From positions 1 to 48,008 of the forward strand of contig JAURZO010000254.1 of the NCBI GenBank assembly GCA_030653405.1: 48,008 bases of DNA, written 5' to 3'. This document shows positions 7,449 to 17,715 of this stretch, piece by piece. Made by a program: the position numbers and the translations under genes. The stretch is from Zwartia sp. (GTDB taxonomy: Bacteria; Pseudomonadota; Gammaproteobacteria; Burkholderiales; Burkholderiaceae_B). Position 1 is the first letter of the stretch, and each line of letters opens with the position of its first letter. Under the pieces are notes generated by a model that saw nothing but the letters and a program-made list of their open reading frames with translations, had not been told where the DNA came from and searched no databases.

Positions 7449-8319
7449 GGCAACACCTTATTAATAGGCACGACAGACGGTTTACCTTTGAACAGCTCGG
7501 CAATCGTCAAATTTTCAAGAAATACGCGTCGAATAATGGTGGCCAAGAACTCGCCCAGCATGATGAGGGTAATGATGCTGATCAGGATTGCGCAAACGAA
7601 GTCATAATCAAAGCGTTGGAAAGCGGAAAATAAAGTGCCGCCAATCCCGCCCGCCCCCACAATACCCACCATGGTCGAATTACGAAGATTCGAATCAAAC
7701 TGATAAGTACAAAACCCAATAAAGCGGGGAAAGACCTGAGGCAACACGGAAAAAATAATCACATTCGCAAAAGACGCACCCGTGGCACGCACAGCCTCAA
7801 CCTGCTTAAGGGAGATCTCTTCTATCGCCTCTGTAAAAAGCTTGCCGATGAAACCAATCGAGGCAACCGTGAGGGCCAGAATCCCTGCGAGCGCGCCAAA
7901 GCCAACCGCCTTCACAAACAAAATCGCCACAATCACAGGATGCAAAGCCCGGCAAAACGAAACAATCGCGCGGGCCGGCCAAGAGGCCCAGCCAGGCATT
8001 AGATTGCGCGCGCCCAGCAAGCCAAGAGGCAATGCCAGGAAAATCCCAAGCGTCGAGGCGAGCACTGCGATTTCGAGACTCTCTGACAGCCCCTTAATGA
8101 GCAAGTTGTAGCGCTCAAAGCTCGGTGGAAACATGCGATCTAAAAAAGTTGCGGCATGTCCCATACCCGCAATAAATCGTGCGAGTGTGACATCAAGTTG
8201 CAGGCTGGCATAAATCACATAAAGCAGTCCCACGACCAGCCCGAGCTTGGCCTTGAGAGACATGCTAAAGGGCTTCGGATGCAAACGCTGGGTCGCAGAA
8301 GCCAAAGAGGCATTAGGGG

Positions 8320-8332
<13 letters not shown>
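7445..8332 (-). CDS. phnE: Phosphonate/phosphite ABC transporter permease (first PhnE)
   Basis: A 295-residue permease with the same architecture as the following PhnE, including an EAA-type loop (Glu-Ala-Ile-Glu-Glu-Ile, Val-Arg-Ala-Thr-Gly-Ala-Ser) and a C-terminal Met-Val-Gly-Ile-Val-Gly-Ala-Gly-Gly-Ile-Gly segment. The frame opens at a GTG overlapping the end of phnC by 13 bp; an internal ATG at 8263 would shorten it by 23 residues. It should form the transmembrane channel with the second PhnE, energised by PhnC. Confidence 0.88.
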
Positions 8333-9090
<758 letters not shown>

Positions 9091-9093
9091 AAA

Positions 9094-10104
9094 CTACTTT
9101 GCCTTTGCTTTTGCTTTGGCCTTTTCGGCTTCACGATCGTAAGCGGCACGGTTGAATTTCTCACCACCCGCCTCCGCGACTTCGCGCACAATCGCCCAGT
9201 CCTTTTGATAGGTCACGGGATAGAAGCGATCCGCACCATCAAACGCCTTTTGCATGGCGGCTGGGTAGCGATAATCGTAGAAGCAGGCCAGCATTTTGTC
9301 GCGAAAGCCTGGCTCAAGATCATGCGCGTAGGCGAAGGAAGAAGTCGGAAATTTTGGACTGGTATAGATAATGCGGAAGTCTTCCTTTTTGATCTGACCC
9401 CGATCCGCCATGCGATAGAACACATCCGATGCAACAGCGGCCGCATCATAATCGCCCGAGTTCACTCCCATCACAGACTGGTCATGTTTGCCTGAAAAGA
9501 GGATTTTGTAGTCTTTTTCTGGCGCCAAGCCTTGAGCTGGAAACAGCGCCATGGGTGCCATGTGACCAGAATTCGATGAGGGCGAAGTGTGCGCCATTTT
9601 CTTGCCCTTCAAATCGGGCATGGTTTTAAAGGGACTGTCCTTCTTAACAATCACGATCAGGTTGTAGCCCTGAAAACCATCTGCCGTGCCCTTAACGGCA
9701 AAGGGCACTGCACCAGCGATGTTCACCGCAAATGCAGTGGGACCTGTGGAAAAACCACCGACATGAAGTCGCCCAGAGCGCATCGCTTCGATTTCGGCCG
9801 CGTTGCTCTGGACCTGATAGAACACCACTCGCTTACCCGTGCACTGAGCCAGATGCTTCGTAAAAGGTGTGAAAATTTCCTCGTACACAGCAGGATCCTC
9901 AACAGGCGTGTAGGTAAACACCAGCGTCGAGGGTGTCTTGAGTTTTGATTTATCGGTTGGGGTATCCGCGACCATGTCTTTGTTCGCGTCGCAATACATC
10001 GCATCCAAATCACCACGATTCGGGCAAGCCTGGGCGTGACTCACGCTCGCGGCACCCATCGTGAATGCGGCTAAGCCAGCTGAAAATAGCAGGGATAATT
10101 TCAT
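9094..10104 (-). CDS. phnD: Phosphate/phosphite/phosphonate ABC transporter substrate-binding protein
   Basis: A 336-residue periplasmic binding protein with a signal peptide ending near residue 24 (Ser-His-Ala-Gln-Ala). Family features are FTYTPVEDPAVYEE, the GRLHVGGFSTGP segment, and HTSPSSNSGHMAP, whose Ser/Thr and backbone groups bind the phosph(on)ate in PhnD/PtxB proteins. The C-terminus is a short Lys-Ala repeat, also seen as a DNA repeat. It is first in the operon, with GGAG about 9 nt before the ATG. The unusual Cys-rich start of the mature protein (Cys-Pro-Asn, later Tyr-Cys-Asp) could make a disulfide. Confidence 0.9.
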   Translation of the reverse strand: MKLSLLFSAGLAAFTMGAASVSHAQACPNRGDLDAMYCDANKDMVADTPTDKSKLKTPSTLVFTYTPVEDPAVYEEIFTPFTKHLAQCTGKRVVFYQVQSNAAEIEAMRSGRLHVGGFSTGPTAFAVNIAGAVPFAVKGTADGFQGYNLIVIVKKDSPFKTMPDLKGKKMAHTSPSSNSGHMAPMALFPAQGLAPEKDYKILFSGKHDQSVMGVNSGDYDAAAVASDVFYRMADRGQIKKEDFRIIYTSPKFPTSSFAYAHDLEPGFRDKMLACFYDYRYPAAMQKAFDGADRFYPVTYQKDWAIVREVAEAGGEKFNRAAYDREAEKAKAKAKAK

Positions 10105-10152
10105 TTTTGGTCTCCAATACGTTCTTATTGAGTCACACGGTGATAAAGTGTA

Positions 10153-10179
10153 TGTCGAATATATAACGTATTCATGACA
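10153..10179. promoter_or_regulatory. Imperfect inverted repeat between phnD and the NUDIX gene
   Basis: TGTCGAATA (10153-10161) faces TATTCATGACA (10169-10179); the arms match except for a 2-nt insertion in the second. It sits about 50 bp upstream of phnD and about 43 bp upstream of the divergent NUDIX-MBL gene, a normal operator position. It does not match the Pho box I know (two direct CTGTCAT-type repeats). Confidence 0.3.
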
Positions 10180-10221
10180 CCTGTAACTGCTCGTTTTCCT
10201 ATGTGACTGTCTCTTTTTCCT

Positions 10222-11916
10222 ATGACCACACCTGCCTCACCCGCCGTTCCCCGCCCCGCCGCTACCGTCATCCTTGCTCGCAATATCAGCGACGGGATCG
10301 AAGTCTTCATGATGGAACGCACCACTGCCGTCGAGTTTGCCAAGGGGATGCATGTTTTTCCTGGTGGCGCACTGGATCGTACGGATCATCATCCGGAGAT
10401 TGCCGCGCTATGCGTGGGTCTTGATGATCAGCTCGCCAGTCAAACGCTTGGCATTGATCAGGGCGGGCTTGCCTACTGGATCGCCGCCATTCGCGAATGC
10501 TTTGAGGAGTCGGGTCTTTTGCTAGGCTATCGCGAAGATGACCATCTATTGAGACTAGGCACTGACGAAGCGGCCAGGCTCGCCGCACTCCGTATCGAGA
10601 TGGCAGAAAACAAGCTGTCCTTTCTTGATATTTTGCAGCGCGAAGCAGTCAAAGCTGCAACCGACCGGATCGCTTATTTCAGTCACTGGGTCACTCAGGC
10701 TGGGCGCCCCCGTCGCTACGACACGCGTTTTTTTGTGGCGCAAGCGCCTGAGGGGCAGACGGCATTACAAGACAATCACGAAACTGTCGGACAGCTCTGG
10801 GTGCAACCTGGTCAGGCCCTCGAGATGAATCGGGCGGGCGCCCTGAACATGATGTTTCCGACCATCAAAACACTAGAGAGCCTTGCACCCTTTAAACATG
10901 TCGAGGAACTGCTGGAGTACGCGCGCAAGCCTCGCCCTAAGCAAGTCATGGCACCGGTCACCGGTCTTTCACGCTCGGGCGAGCCGCATATTTTGATACC
11001 AGGCGACTATGCCTATGCGGAGATCAAAAAACTGGACTTCGACAATCGAGGCGTGTGCTGCTCCTACATTCAACCCGGCCAAGCCGTCACGATCGGCCAG
11101 GATGTGCTGCGCGTCACTGCAGCAAACCCCGGAATGATGACGGGACCCGGGACTAACAGCTACCTGATTGGCAACGCGGTGAGTGGCGTGGCTGTGATTG
11201 ATCCCGGTCCGTTGCTCGACGAACATATAGATGCCCTGCTGGCGGCGGCACCTGGGCCAATTCGGTGGATTTTGTGCACCCATACCCATCTTGATCACTC
11301 ACCTGCCGCAGCCGCACTTAAGCAACGCACGGGTGCCACGGTAATCGGGATGCCACCTCCATTGCAGCCGAATCAGGATCAAACGTTCAAACCGGATCAC
11401 ATTGTCAGCCATCAGGAAAAACTCGACATCGCGGGCACTGTCATTCGGGTGATCCATACGCCCGGACACGCCTCGAATCAGGTCTGTTATCTCCTGGAGT
11501 CACAAAACCTCCTATTCACCGGCGACCACATCATGCAAGGCTCGACTGTGGTGATCGGACCTCCAGATGGAAATATGGCTGAGTACCTGGCTTCATTGCG
11601 ATTGCTGCTCAATGAAAAGATTGAGCACTTCGCACCTGGACACGGTTTTTTGATGGATAAGCCTGCCGAAAATGTCGAGCGAATTCTGATTCACCGACAA
11701 GATCGGGAAAATAAAGTGATCGCCGCACTCAGAAAGGTAGAGCATCCCACTACTCTTGAAAATTTGGTCAAGATTGCTTATGACGACGCCCATGAGCGTC
11801 TGCACACCGTGGCCCAGAAGTCACTGCTGGCCCACCTCCAAAAACTGCGTGACGAACAACGTGCCGTTGTCACTGATGGGCTCTGGAGCCTGCCCCAACC
11901 CGCGCGCGCGACTTAA
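10222..11916 (+). CDS. NUDIX hydrolase - metallo-beta-lactamase fusion protein
   Basis: A 564-residue two-enzyme chain. Residues about 10-250 are a NUDT19/CoA-pyrophosphatase-like NUDIX domain, with REcfEESGl at 91-99 after HVFPGGAL. Residues about 290-480 are a LACTB2-type metallo-beta-lactamase domain: GPGTNSYLIG, then H354-x-H356-x-D358-H359, H416, D435 and H474, so both zinc sites look complete. A winged-helix-like tail follows (about 490-560), as in LACTB2. It probably hydrolyses a nucleoside-diphosphate-linked compound and a thioester or nucleic acid, but neither substrate can be read. No clear Shine-Dalgarno precedes the ATG. The next gene begins 2 nt after the stop. Confidence 0.88.
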   Translation: MTTPASPAVPRPAATVILARNISDGIEVFMMERTTAVEFAKGMHVFPGGALDRTDHHPEIAALCVGLDDQLASQTLGIDQGGLAYWIAAIRECFEESGLLLGYREDDHLLRLGTDEAARLAALRIEMAENKLSFLDILQREAVKAATDRIAYFSHWVTQAGRPRRYDTRFFVAQAPEGQTALQDNHETVGQLWVQPGQALEMNRAGALNMMFPTIKTLESLAPFKHVEELLEYARKPRPKQVMAPVTGLSRSGEPHILIPGDYAYAEIKKLDFDNRGVCCSYIQPGQAVTIGQDVLRVTAANPGMMTGPGTNSYLIGNAVSGVAVIDPGPLLDEHIDALLAAAPGPIRWILCTHTHLDHSPAAAALKQRTGATVIGMPPPLQPNQDQTFKPDHIVSHQEKLDIAGTVIRVIHTPGHASNQVCYLLESQNLLFTGDHIMQGSTVVIGPPDGNMAEYLASLRLLLNEKIEHFAPGHGFLMDKPAENVERILIHRQDRENKVIAALRKVEHPTTLENLVKIAYDDAHERLHTVAQKSLLAHLQKLRDEQRAVVTDGLWSLPQPARAT

Positions 11917-11918
11917 AC

Positions 11919-13499
11919 ATGGATCGCCGAACTTTTATCACTGCGACTGGCTCAGCGGCTAGTTTGCTCGCCATGCCGGGCACCCTTTACGCACAGACTG
12001 CGCGAGCAACGTTTCGTTGGGTACCCTCTACCGATCTGTCCATACTGGATCCAGTCTTTACGACCGCCGCGATTACAGCCTGTCACGCGCTGCAGGTCTT
12101 TGACACGCTCTTCGGACTCGACGCCCGCTATCAACCGCAGCGACAGATGCTGGATCGCTACGCGCTCAGTGACGAAAACCGCACCTGGACACTCACCCTG
12201 AGGCCCGGGCTACGTTTTCATGACGGGCAACCCGTGCTGGCTAAAGACGTGATCATGAGCCTGAAACGATTTGGTCGACGTAATCTGCTCGGCCAAACAC
12301 TGTTTAGTGTTGTCAAGGACATCAAGGCACTCGATGACCAGAATATTCAGATTCAGCTGAGTCGTCCTTTTTCATTACTCCCCTACACCCTGGCCTCCGC
12401 CTCGGCTTCGATCATGCCAGAACGCTTGGCCAGCACGCCGGATAACGTCGCGATCAAAGAGATGGTGGGGAGCGGACCGTTTAGATTCCTACCGGATCAA
12501 TGGGTGTCGGGCTCAAAGGTTGAATACGCCAAGGCAAAGGACTACGTGCCTCGCAGCGAAGGGGTCGCCAGCAATACTGCCGGTCCAAAAATTGCTCATA
12601 TCGACGCACTCAAATGGCTCATCATTCCTGATCGCGCGACGGCAGTCGCCGCGCTGCAAAACAACGAAGTCGACGGCATCGAATTGGTCGATAACGACTT
12701 TATTCCGATGTTGCGTAAAAATGCCAGTATCACTCTGATCAAAGCGGCTCTGCCATCGATTTTCATCATGCGCTTTAATCATTTACACGCGCCTTTTGAC
12801 AATATCCTCATGCGTCAGGCGATACTGTCCGTCGTCAGTCAAACGGACTTCATGATGGCGGCCAATGGTGCTGACTTCCCCGAGTATTGGAATGACAAGT
12901 GTGGCGTGTTTGCACCCGGCTCCCCAATGGCCTCAGAAGCGGGGATGGATAAGCTCACTGGCAAACGCGATATGACGCGCGCGCGCAAGCTCATTAAAGA
13001 GTCGGGCTACAAAGGCGAGCCGATTGTGATTCTTGACCCTGTCGATGCAGCGCCCTATCACGCGTGCGCCCTCGTCACCGAGGATCTGTTCAAACGACTG
13101 GGCTTAAAGGTCGAGTTGCGTCCCATGAACTGGGGGACGTATCTGCAGCGTCGCAATCACCAGGAAACGCCTCAGGCAGGCGGTTGGAGCGTCGCATTCA
13201 CGGCACTGACCGGCACCAGCAATCTGGATCCCGCCTCCAATCTTGGCATCCGCGGCACGGGTAAGCAAGGCTGGTTCGGCTGGCCAACCAACGAAAAACT
13301 CGAGTCGCTAAGAAACGCCTGGTTATTCGCGGACACTCAGGAGCAACGACAAGCGATTTGCAGAGATATTCAACTCGAAGTGCTGGACCACGTGCCATTC
13401 ATTCCGCTTGGTGCAAATTACAACTTAAGCGCAATCAGAAAAAACTGGAAGGATTTCCAAGCACAAGGACCTGTTTTCTACACCACTCAGTCTGGCTGA
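11919..13499 (+). CDS. ABC transporter substrate-binding protein, family 5 (peptide/nickel type)
   Basis: A 526-residue extracellular solute-binding protein of the DppA/OppA class. It starts with a Tat-like signal (Asp-Arg-Arg-Thr-Phe-Ile, then a hydrophobic stretch to Leu-Tyr-Ala-Gln-Thr-Ala). The family pattern LRPGLRFHDGQPV lies near residue 95, followed by AKDVIMSLKRF. It is coupled to the NUDIX-MBL gene (2-nt spacing) but has no permease or ATPase genes in the window, so it must work with a remote transporter. Its 3' end overlaps the convergent RND gene by 13 bp. Confidence 0.88.
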   Translation: MDRRTFITATGSAASLLAMPGTLYAQTARATFRWVPSTDLSILDPVFTTAAITACHALQVFDTLFGLDARYQPQRQMLDRYALSDENRTWTLTLRPGLRFHDGQPVLAKDVIMSLKRFGRRNLLGQTLFSVVKDIKALDDQNIQIQLSRPFSLLPYTLASASASIMPERLASTPDNVAIKEMVGSGPFRFLPDQWVSGSKVEYAKAKDYVPRSEGVASNTAGPKIAHIDALKWLIIPDRATAVAALQNNEVDGIELVDNDFIPMLRKNASITLIKAALPSIFIMRFNHLHAPFDNILMRQAILSVVSQTDFMMAANGADFPEYWNDKCGVFAPGSPMASEAGMDKLTGKRDMTRARKLIKESGYKGEPIVILDPVDAAPYHACALVTEDLFKRLGLKVELRPMNWGTYLQRRNHQETPQAGGWSVAFTALTGTSNLDPASNLGIRGTGKQGWFGWPTNEKLESLRNAWLFADTQEQRQAICRDIQLEVLDHVPFIPLGANYNLSAIRKNWKDFQAQGPVFYTTQSG

Positions 13500-16400
13500 G
13501 AATGAGGTTGAGCGACGGCGGGCTTATGGCCCCCCAGACGCTTTCTCATTCGTCCCAACCACTGATCGAAATCATCAATGTAGGTGAACACGGCTGGAAT
13601 GACCAAGAGGCTCAGCAGGGTCGAGGTCATCAGCCCGCCGATCACAGCAATCGCCATCGGCGAACGAAAACTCGGGTCAGATCCCCAGCCAATGGCGATC
13701 GGGATCATGCCGGCCGTCATCGCAATCGTGGTCATCACAATCGGTCGTGCACGTTTGTGACACGCATCAACCAAAGCATCGTTGCGTAACATCCCCTTTC
13801 GCCTTGCCGTAATCGCATACTCAACAAGCAAAATCGAGTTTTTAGTCACCACACCCATCAACATCAAAAGACCGATTAATGAGGGCATCGAAAAACTTTT
13901 CCCCGTGAGCAGCAGAGCCACGAAAGCACCACCAATCGATAATGGCAACGCCCCAAGAATCGTGATGGGCTGCAAGAAATCATGAAACAGCAGCACCAGA
14001 ATCATGTAAATACACAGCAGCCCAATCGCCATTGCCAAGCCGAAACTTGCAAACAAAGCTTGCATTTCCTTGGTATCTCCAAGCTCAGCTAGGGTCACAC
14101 CGGCAGGCAAACTGTTCAGACTCGGCAATGCCATGGCCTCTGCAAACACCTCGCCCAACGGTCGGCCTCCCAGCTCAACATCCAGGATGACATTTCGACT
14201 GCGGTTCAAACGATCGATCTGGGCGGGGCCACTATCCATCGTGAATGTGACAACGTTGCCGAGCAGAGTCGGACCATAGCGCCCCGGGACGGTCAATCTT
14301 TCGAGCGCGGCGATATCCGTGCGTGTCGCATCCGGCAGTTTGACCCGAATAGGAATCTGACGCTCAGTGAGATTCAATTTAGCCAGACCCACGTCATAAT
14401 CACCGCTGGTGGCGACTCTCAACGTTTCTGCAATACTTTGGGAAGTCACCCCCAAATCTGCTGCACGAGCGAAGTTTGGTCGCACAATCAACTCCGGGCG
14501 GACAAGACTCGCTGAAGAGGTCACTCCCCCCACACCTTTCAACGTTCTGAGGTCGCGTTCTGCTGCCTGAGCCGCTTTACTCAAGGCGATCGGGTCCTCG
14601 CTTTGCAAGACGATTTGCATTTTGACGCCCACGTCCTGCGCTCCGACCGTCACTCGGACGCCAGGTTCATCAGACAACACACGACGAATATCCGCCTCGA
14701 CATCCTGTTGAGTCTTATCGCGATCTGAGCGATGCGTCAAAGTGAGCGTCAGTGTGGCTTTGCGAACCTCGGCAGCAGACCCTCTGGCAAACACATCTCC
14801 CGACACACCCGCGCCGACCGTACTGAAAATACTCCGAACCTCAGGGATACTCGCGAGCTTGAGCCGTGCCCGCTCAGCCGCACGCATCGTGTCTTCAAGC
14901 GTACTGCCAGGTGCGCGTTCGATATTTACCAAGGTCTGGCCGCGGTCGGCAGGAGGAACAAACCCTTTTGGCAAAAGAGGAACAAGGGCAAGCGAGCCCG
15001 CAAAAAAGGCAAAAGCAAACACAATCGTCACGAGGCGGTGATTCAAACACCAACCCATGATCCGCAAATATTGACGCATCACCCAGCTATCAGGCTTGGG
15101 CTCGGCATGTGGACCGCTGATCGGCTTCATCAAATATGCCGCCATCATTGGCGTTAATAAGCGGGCCACAACCAGAGAGGCCATAATCGCCAACACGGCC
15201 GTCCATCCGAACTGCTTAAAAAACTTGCCTGGAATGCCATCCATGAATGCCGTAGGCAGAAACACCGCGACCAAGGCAAAGGTCGTCGCGATCACTGCCA
15301 TGCCGATCTCATCGGCCGCATCCATGGCCGCTTGGAAAGGGGTCTTGCCCATTCGCAAGTGACGCTCGATATTTTCGACCTCGACGATGGCATCGTCGAC
15401 CAAGATCCCCACCACCAACGCAAGAGAGGTGAGTGTCACCATATTCAGCGTAAAGCCAAAAAGATACATCCCCAGAAATGCCGGTAGGATTGAGAGCGGC
15501 AGCGCTGCCGCCGAAATAATGGTGGCGCGCCAATCTCGCAGGAAATACCAGACCACTAACACCGCCAGAATCGCGCCTTCGTAGAGAAGCTTCATCGATC
15601 CGTCAAAGTTTTCCTCCGTGGCGGCGACATTATCGATCTGTTCGGTAAATTGAATATCCCGATTGGCGGCCATCAGCCCGTCTATCACCTGTCGTACATC
15701 GCGCGCGACGGTCACTTCATTGGCGCCCTTGCTGCGCATGATTTCAAAAGCCACGACCGGCTGACCATTGACCAGAGCCGTGGAGCGGCGTTCGGCTGTC
15801 GTATCCGATATCGTCGCGATCTGATCGAGACGTACACGTCGTCCGTCGTTGAGAGACAAATCGATTTTGCCTAAATCCGCAGCAGTCTCAGCTGTAGCAA
15901 TGGTTCGCACCGCCTGCTCAGCGCCGCCAATATCGCCACGCCCACCCGGGGCCTCTTGCTGAATGAGTCTGAGGCGACGCGACACGTCCGCGGCAGTCAC
16001 CCCGAGTGCCGCCATTCGCAACGGATCGAGTTCTACCTGAACCTCGCGATTGAGACCCCCCATGCGTTTGACGCGACCCACACCATTGACCGTTAGTAAC
16101 TGTTTGGCCACGGTGTTGTCGACAAACCAAGATAAGGCCTCCTGATCCATACGTGATGATGTCAACGCATAGGTCATCAGTGGTCGACCCGCTGTTGTCG
16201 CACGCAAGATCGTAGGCTCGCGCACATCAGCGGGCAAATCCGCCCGGACTCGAGTCACCGCATCACGAACATCGTTGACGGCCTCCATCGGATTTTTTTC
16301 GAGCACAAACTCGACGTTGATGACGACTGCGCCTTCAAGAATTTTTGTGTAAAGATTTTTGATGCCCTGCAACGTCGCAATCGAGTTTTCTAATTTGCGT

Positions 16401-16591
16401 GCGACTTCTGTTTCCAGTGTTGCGGGCGCGGCACCCGGCAAGCTCGCCTCAACCGTCACCATCGGTAACTCAATATCCGGAAAATCCTGAACGCCAATCG
16501 CCCGAAACGACAAAATGCCGGCGATCGATAACAAGACAAACAGCAGAATTGCCGGAATCGGATGACGGATGGAGAGCGCGGAAAAATTCAT
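13487..16591 (-). CDS. RND efflux transporter, inner-membrane pump (HAE1 family)
   Basis: A 1034-residue AcrB/MexB-like pump. It opens Phe-Ser-Ala-Leu-Ser-Ile-Arg-His-Pro-Ile with a first helix, then the porter domain with GVQDFPDIELPMV. Helix 4 contains the proton-relay pair D399-D400 in GILVDDAIVEVENIERH. A second half repeats the layout, with a matching helix and GVVTKNSILLVEYA. It should expel drugs or other amphiphilic compounds using the proton gradient, taking substrate from periplasm or membrane. It is last in the outer membrane factor-adaptor-pump operon, 11 bp after the adaptor stop. No local regulator is seen. Confidence 0.95.
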   Translation of the reverse strand: MNFSALSIRHPIPAILLFVLLSIAGILSFRAIGVQDFPDIELPMVTVEASLPGAAPATLETEVARKLENSIATLQGIKNLYTKILEGAVVINVEFVLEKNPMEAVNDVRDAVTRVRADLPADVREPTILRATTAGRPLMTYALTSSRMDQEALSWFVDNTVAKQLLTVNGVGRVKRMGGLNREVQVELDPLRMAALGVTAADVSRRLRLIQQEAPGGRGDIGGAEQAVRTIATAETAADLGKIDLSLNDGRRVRLDQIATISDTTAERRSTALVNGQPVVAFEIMRSKGANEVTVARDVRQVIDGLMAANRDIQFTEQIDNVAATEENFDGSMKLLYEGAILAVLVVWYFLRDWRATIISAAALPLSILPAFLGMYLFGFTLNMVTLTSLALVVGILVDDAIVEVENIERHLRMGKTPFQAAMDAADEIGMAVIATTFALVAVFLPTAFMDGIPGKFFKQFGWTAVLAIMASLVVARLLTPMMAAYLMKPISGPHAEPKPDSWVMRQYLRIMGWCLNHRLVTIVFAFAFFAGSLALVPLLPKGFVPPADRGQTLVNIERAPGSTLEDTMRAAERARLKLASIPEVRSIFSTVGAGVSGDVFARGSAAEVRKATLTLTLTHRSDRDKTQQDVEADIRRVLSDEPGVRVTVGAQDVGVKMQIVLQSEDPIALSKAAQAAERDLRTLKGVGGVTSSASLVRPELIVRPNFARAADLGVTSQSIAETLRVATSGDYDVGLAKLNLTERQIPIRVKLPDATRTDIAALERLTVPGRYGPTLLGNVVTFTMDSGPAQIDRLNRSRNVILDVELGGRPLGEVFAEAMALPSLNSLPAGVTLAELGDTKEMQALFASFGLAMAIGLLCIYMILVLLFHDFLQPITILGALPLSIGGAFVALLLTGKSFSMPSLIGLLMLMGVVTKNSILLVEYAITARRKGMLRNDALVDACHKRARPIVMTTIAMTAGMIPIAIGWGSDPSFRSPMAIAVIGGLMTSTLLSLLVIPAVFTYIDDFDQWLGRMRKRLGGHKPAVAQPHSQPD

Positions 16592-16602
16592 GAACGCGCC
16601 TA

Positions 16603-17715
16603 TTATTTGGTTGAGATCAGATCATCGTTGACTAAAAACCCTGCACCAGACTCCACGACCTCATCCGTTGCACTGATGCCCGACAAGATCTCGACGCGGG
16701 CGTCGACGCGACGACCAATCTGGACTCGTACCTGTTCGACGCGCTGACCCGCACCGAGTTTAAATACATAACTAAAACCATCGCGCATCACGACCGACTC
16801 TTGCGGCAAGGTCAGACCCTGACTATCCCCTAAATTAAAAACGCCCGTCGCGAACATGCCAGCACGAACAGGAGGGCCGTCATTCGCTTGCACAGGTAAA
16901 TCCACATACACAATCGCAGTGCGTGCCTGCGGATCCACTGTCGGACCAATCACGCGCACCTTTCCAGGCAGGGGTGGCTGCCCTTTGAGAAAACTCGCGG
17001 GAATAACATCGACGGCCATTCCGGGCTTGATTCGACTCAACTCCTCGGAGACGACATCCGCCCTCCACTCCAATCGATTCTGTCGAACCATTTTAAAAAG
17101 TTCGGCGCCGACCGGGACCACAGCACCTACACTCGCCTGCCTGGCTGAAATGACACCATCATCCGGTGCCAAAACTTCTGTGAACTTAAGTCGCAGCTCT
17201 TGCGTTTGACGATGCGCGCGTGCGGCCTGAACTCGTGCGGCCGCAGTCTGCTGCGCAGTCAAATACTGGCTGATTTGTTGTGCTGATAACGCCCCTGACG
17301 TTTTGAGGCTCCTCGCGCGCGCGGCGTTCGCCTCGGCATCCGCCAACGCAGCGACTGCCTCAGCCTCCTGAGCTTTTTGTACTGCCAAATCAGCAAGAAC
17401 AGTGTCTTTGGCAAAAACAGCTAAAACCTGATCACGCTTGACGTGATCACCCACATTGACGCGCACGTCTGCGATTCGCAGACCTCCGACCTGAGCGCCC
17501 ACTGAGGCGTCTTGCCAGGCCGCAATATTGCCATTTGCCCGGATGGTGGCAGGCAGGTTTGTCACCAGTGGCTTGGTGATTGTCACCGTCAAAGCAGGAC
17601 GTGCCACGCTTGGCTGAGCGGCTTGCGCCGAACTCGGCATCCATAAGAGCGCGCTCGCCAAGATCAGCGATATACCCAACAAAGACACGCCCGACGTTTT
17701 AGTGAATGATTTCAT
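16603..17715 (-). CDS. RND efflux periplasmic adaptor (membrane fusion protein)
   Basis: A 370-residue adaptor with an N-terminal signal/anchor. The first lipoyl half-motif is Gly-Asn-Ile-Ala-Ala-Trp-Gln-Asp-Ala-Ser-Val-Gly-Ala-Gln (near residue 63), followed by an Ala/Gln-rich alpha-hairpin (about 110-175). The second half-motif is APDDGVISARQASVGAVV, then beta-barrel and membrane-proximal domains. It bridges the pump and the outer-membrane channel. Its ATG overlaps the NodT stop as ATGA, so the two should be translated together. Confidence 0.93.
   Translation of the reverse strand: MKSFTKTSGVSLLGISLILASALLWMPSSAQAAQPSVARPALTVTITKPLVTNLPATIRANGNIAAWQDASVGAQVGGLRIADVRVNVGDHVKRDQVLAVFAKDTVLADLAVQKAQEAEAVAALADAEANAARARSLKTSGALSAQQISQYLTAQQTAAARVQAARAHRQTQELRLKFTEVLAPDDGVISARQASVGAVVPVGAELFKMVRQNRLEWRADVVSEELSRIKPGMAVDVIPASFLKGQPPLPGKVRVIGPTVDPQARTAIVYVDLPVQANDGPPVRAGMFATGVFNLGDSQGLTLPQESVVMRDGFSYVFKLGAGQRVEQVRVQIGRRVDARVEILSGISATDEVVESGAGFLVNDDLISTK

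Noticed and set aside
10105..10221. Pho box upstream of phnD
   Set aside because: Only a single TGTCAT-like half can be seen; the second half at 11-bp spacing is absent.
13487..13499. 13-bp overlap of the binding-protein and RND gene ends as an assembly error
   Set aside because: Both C-termini look complete and similar tail-to-tail contacts occur at 24618/24620 and 27024-27027, so compact packing is the simpler explanation.
14732..15157. Plus-strand open frame within the RND pump gene
   Set aside because: Lies wholly inside a certain gene and has low-complexity, Arg-rich composition typical of antisense frames in GC-rich DNA.
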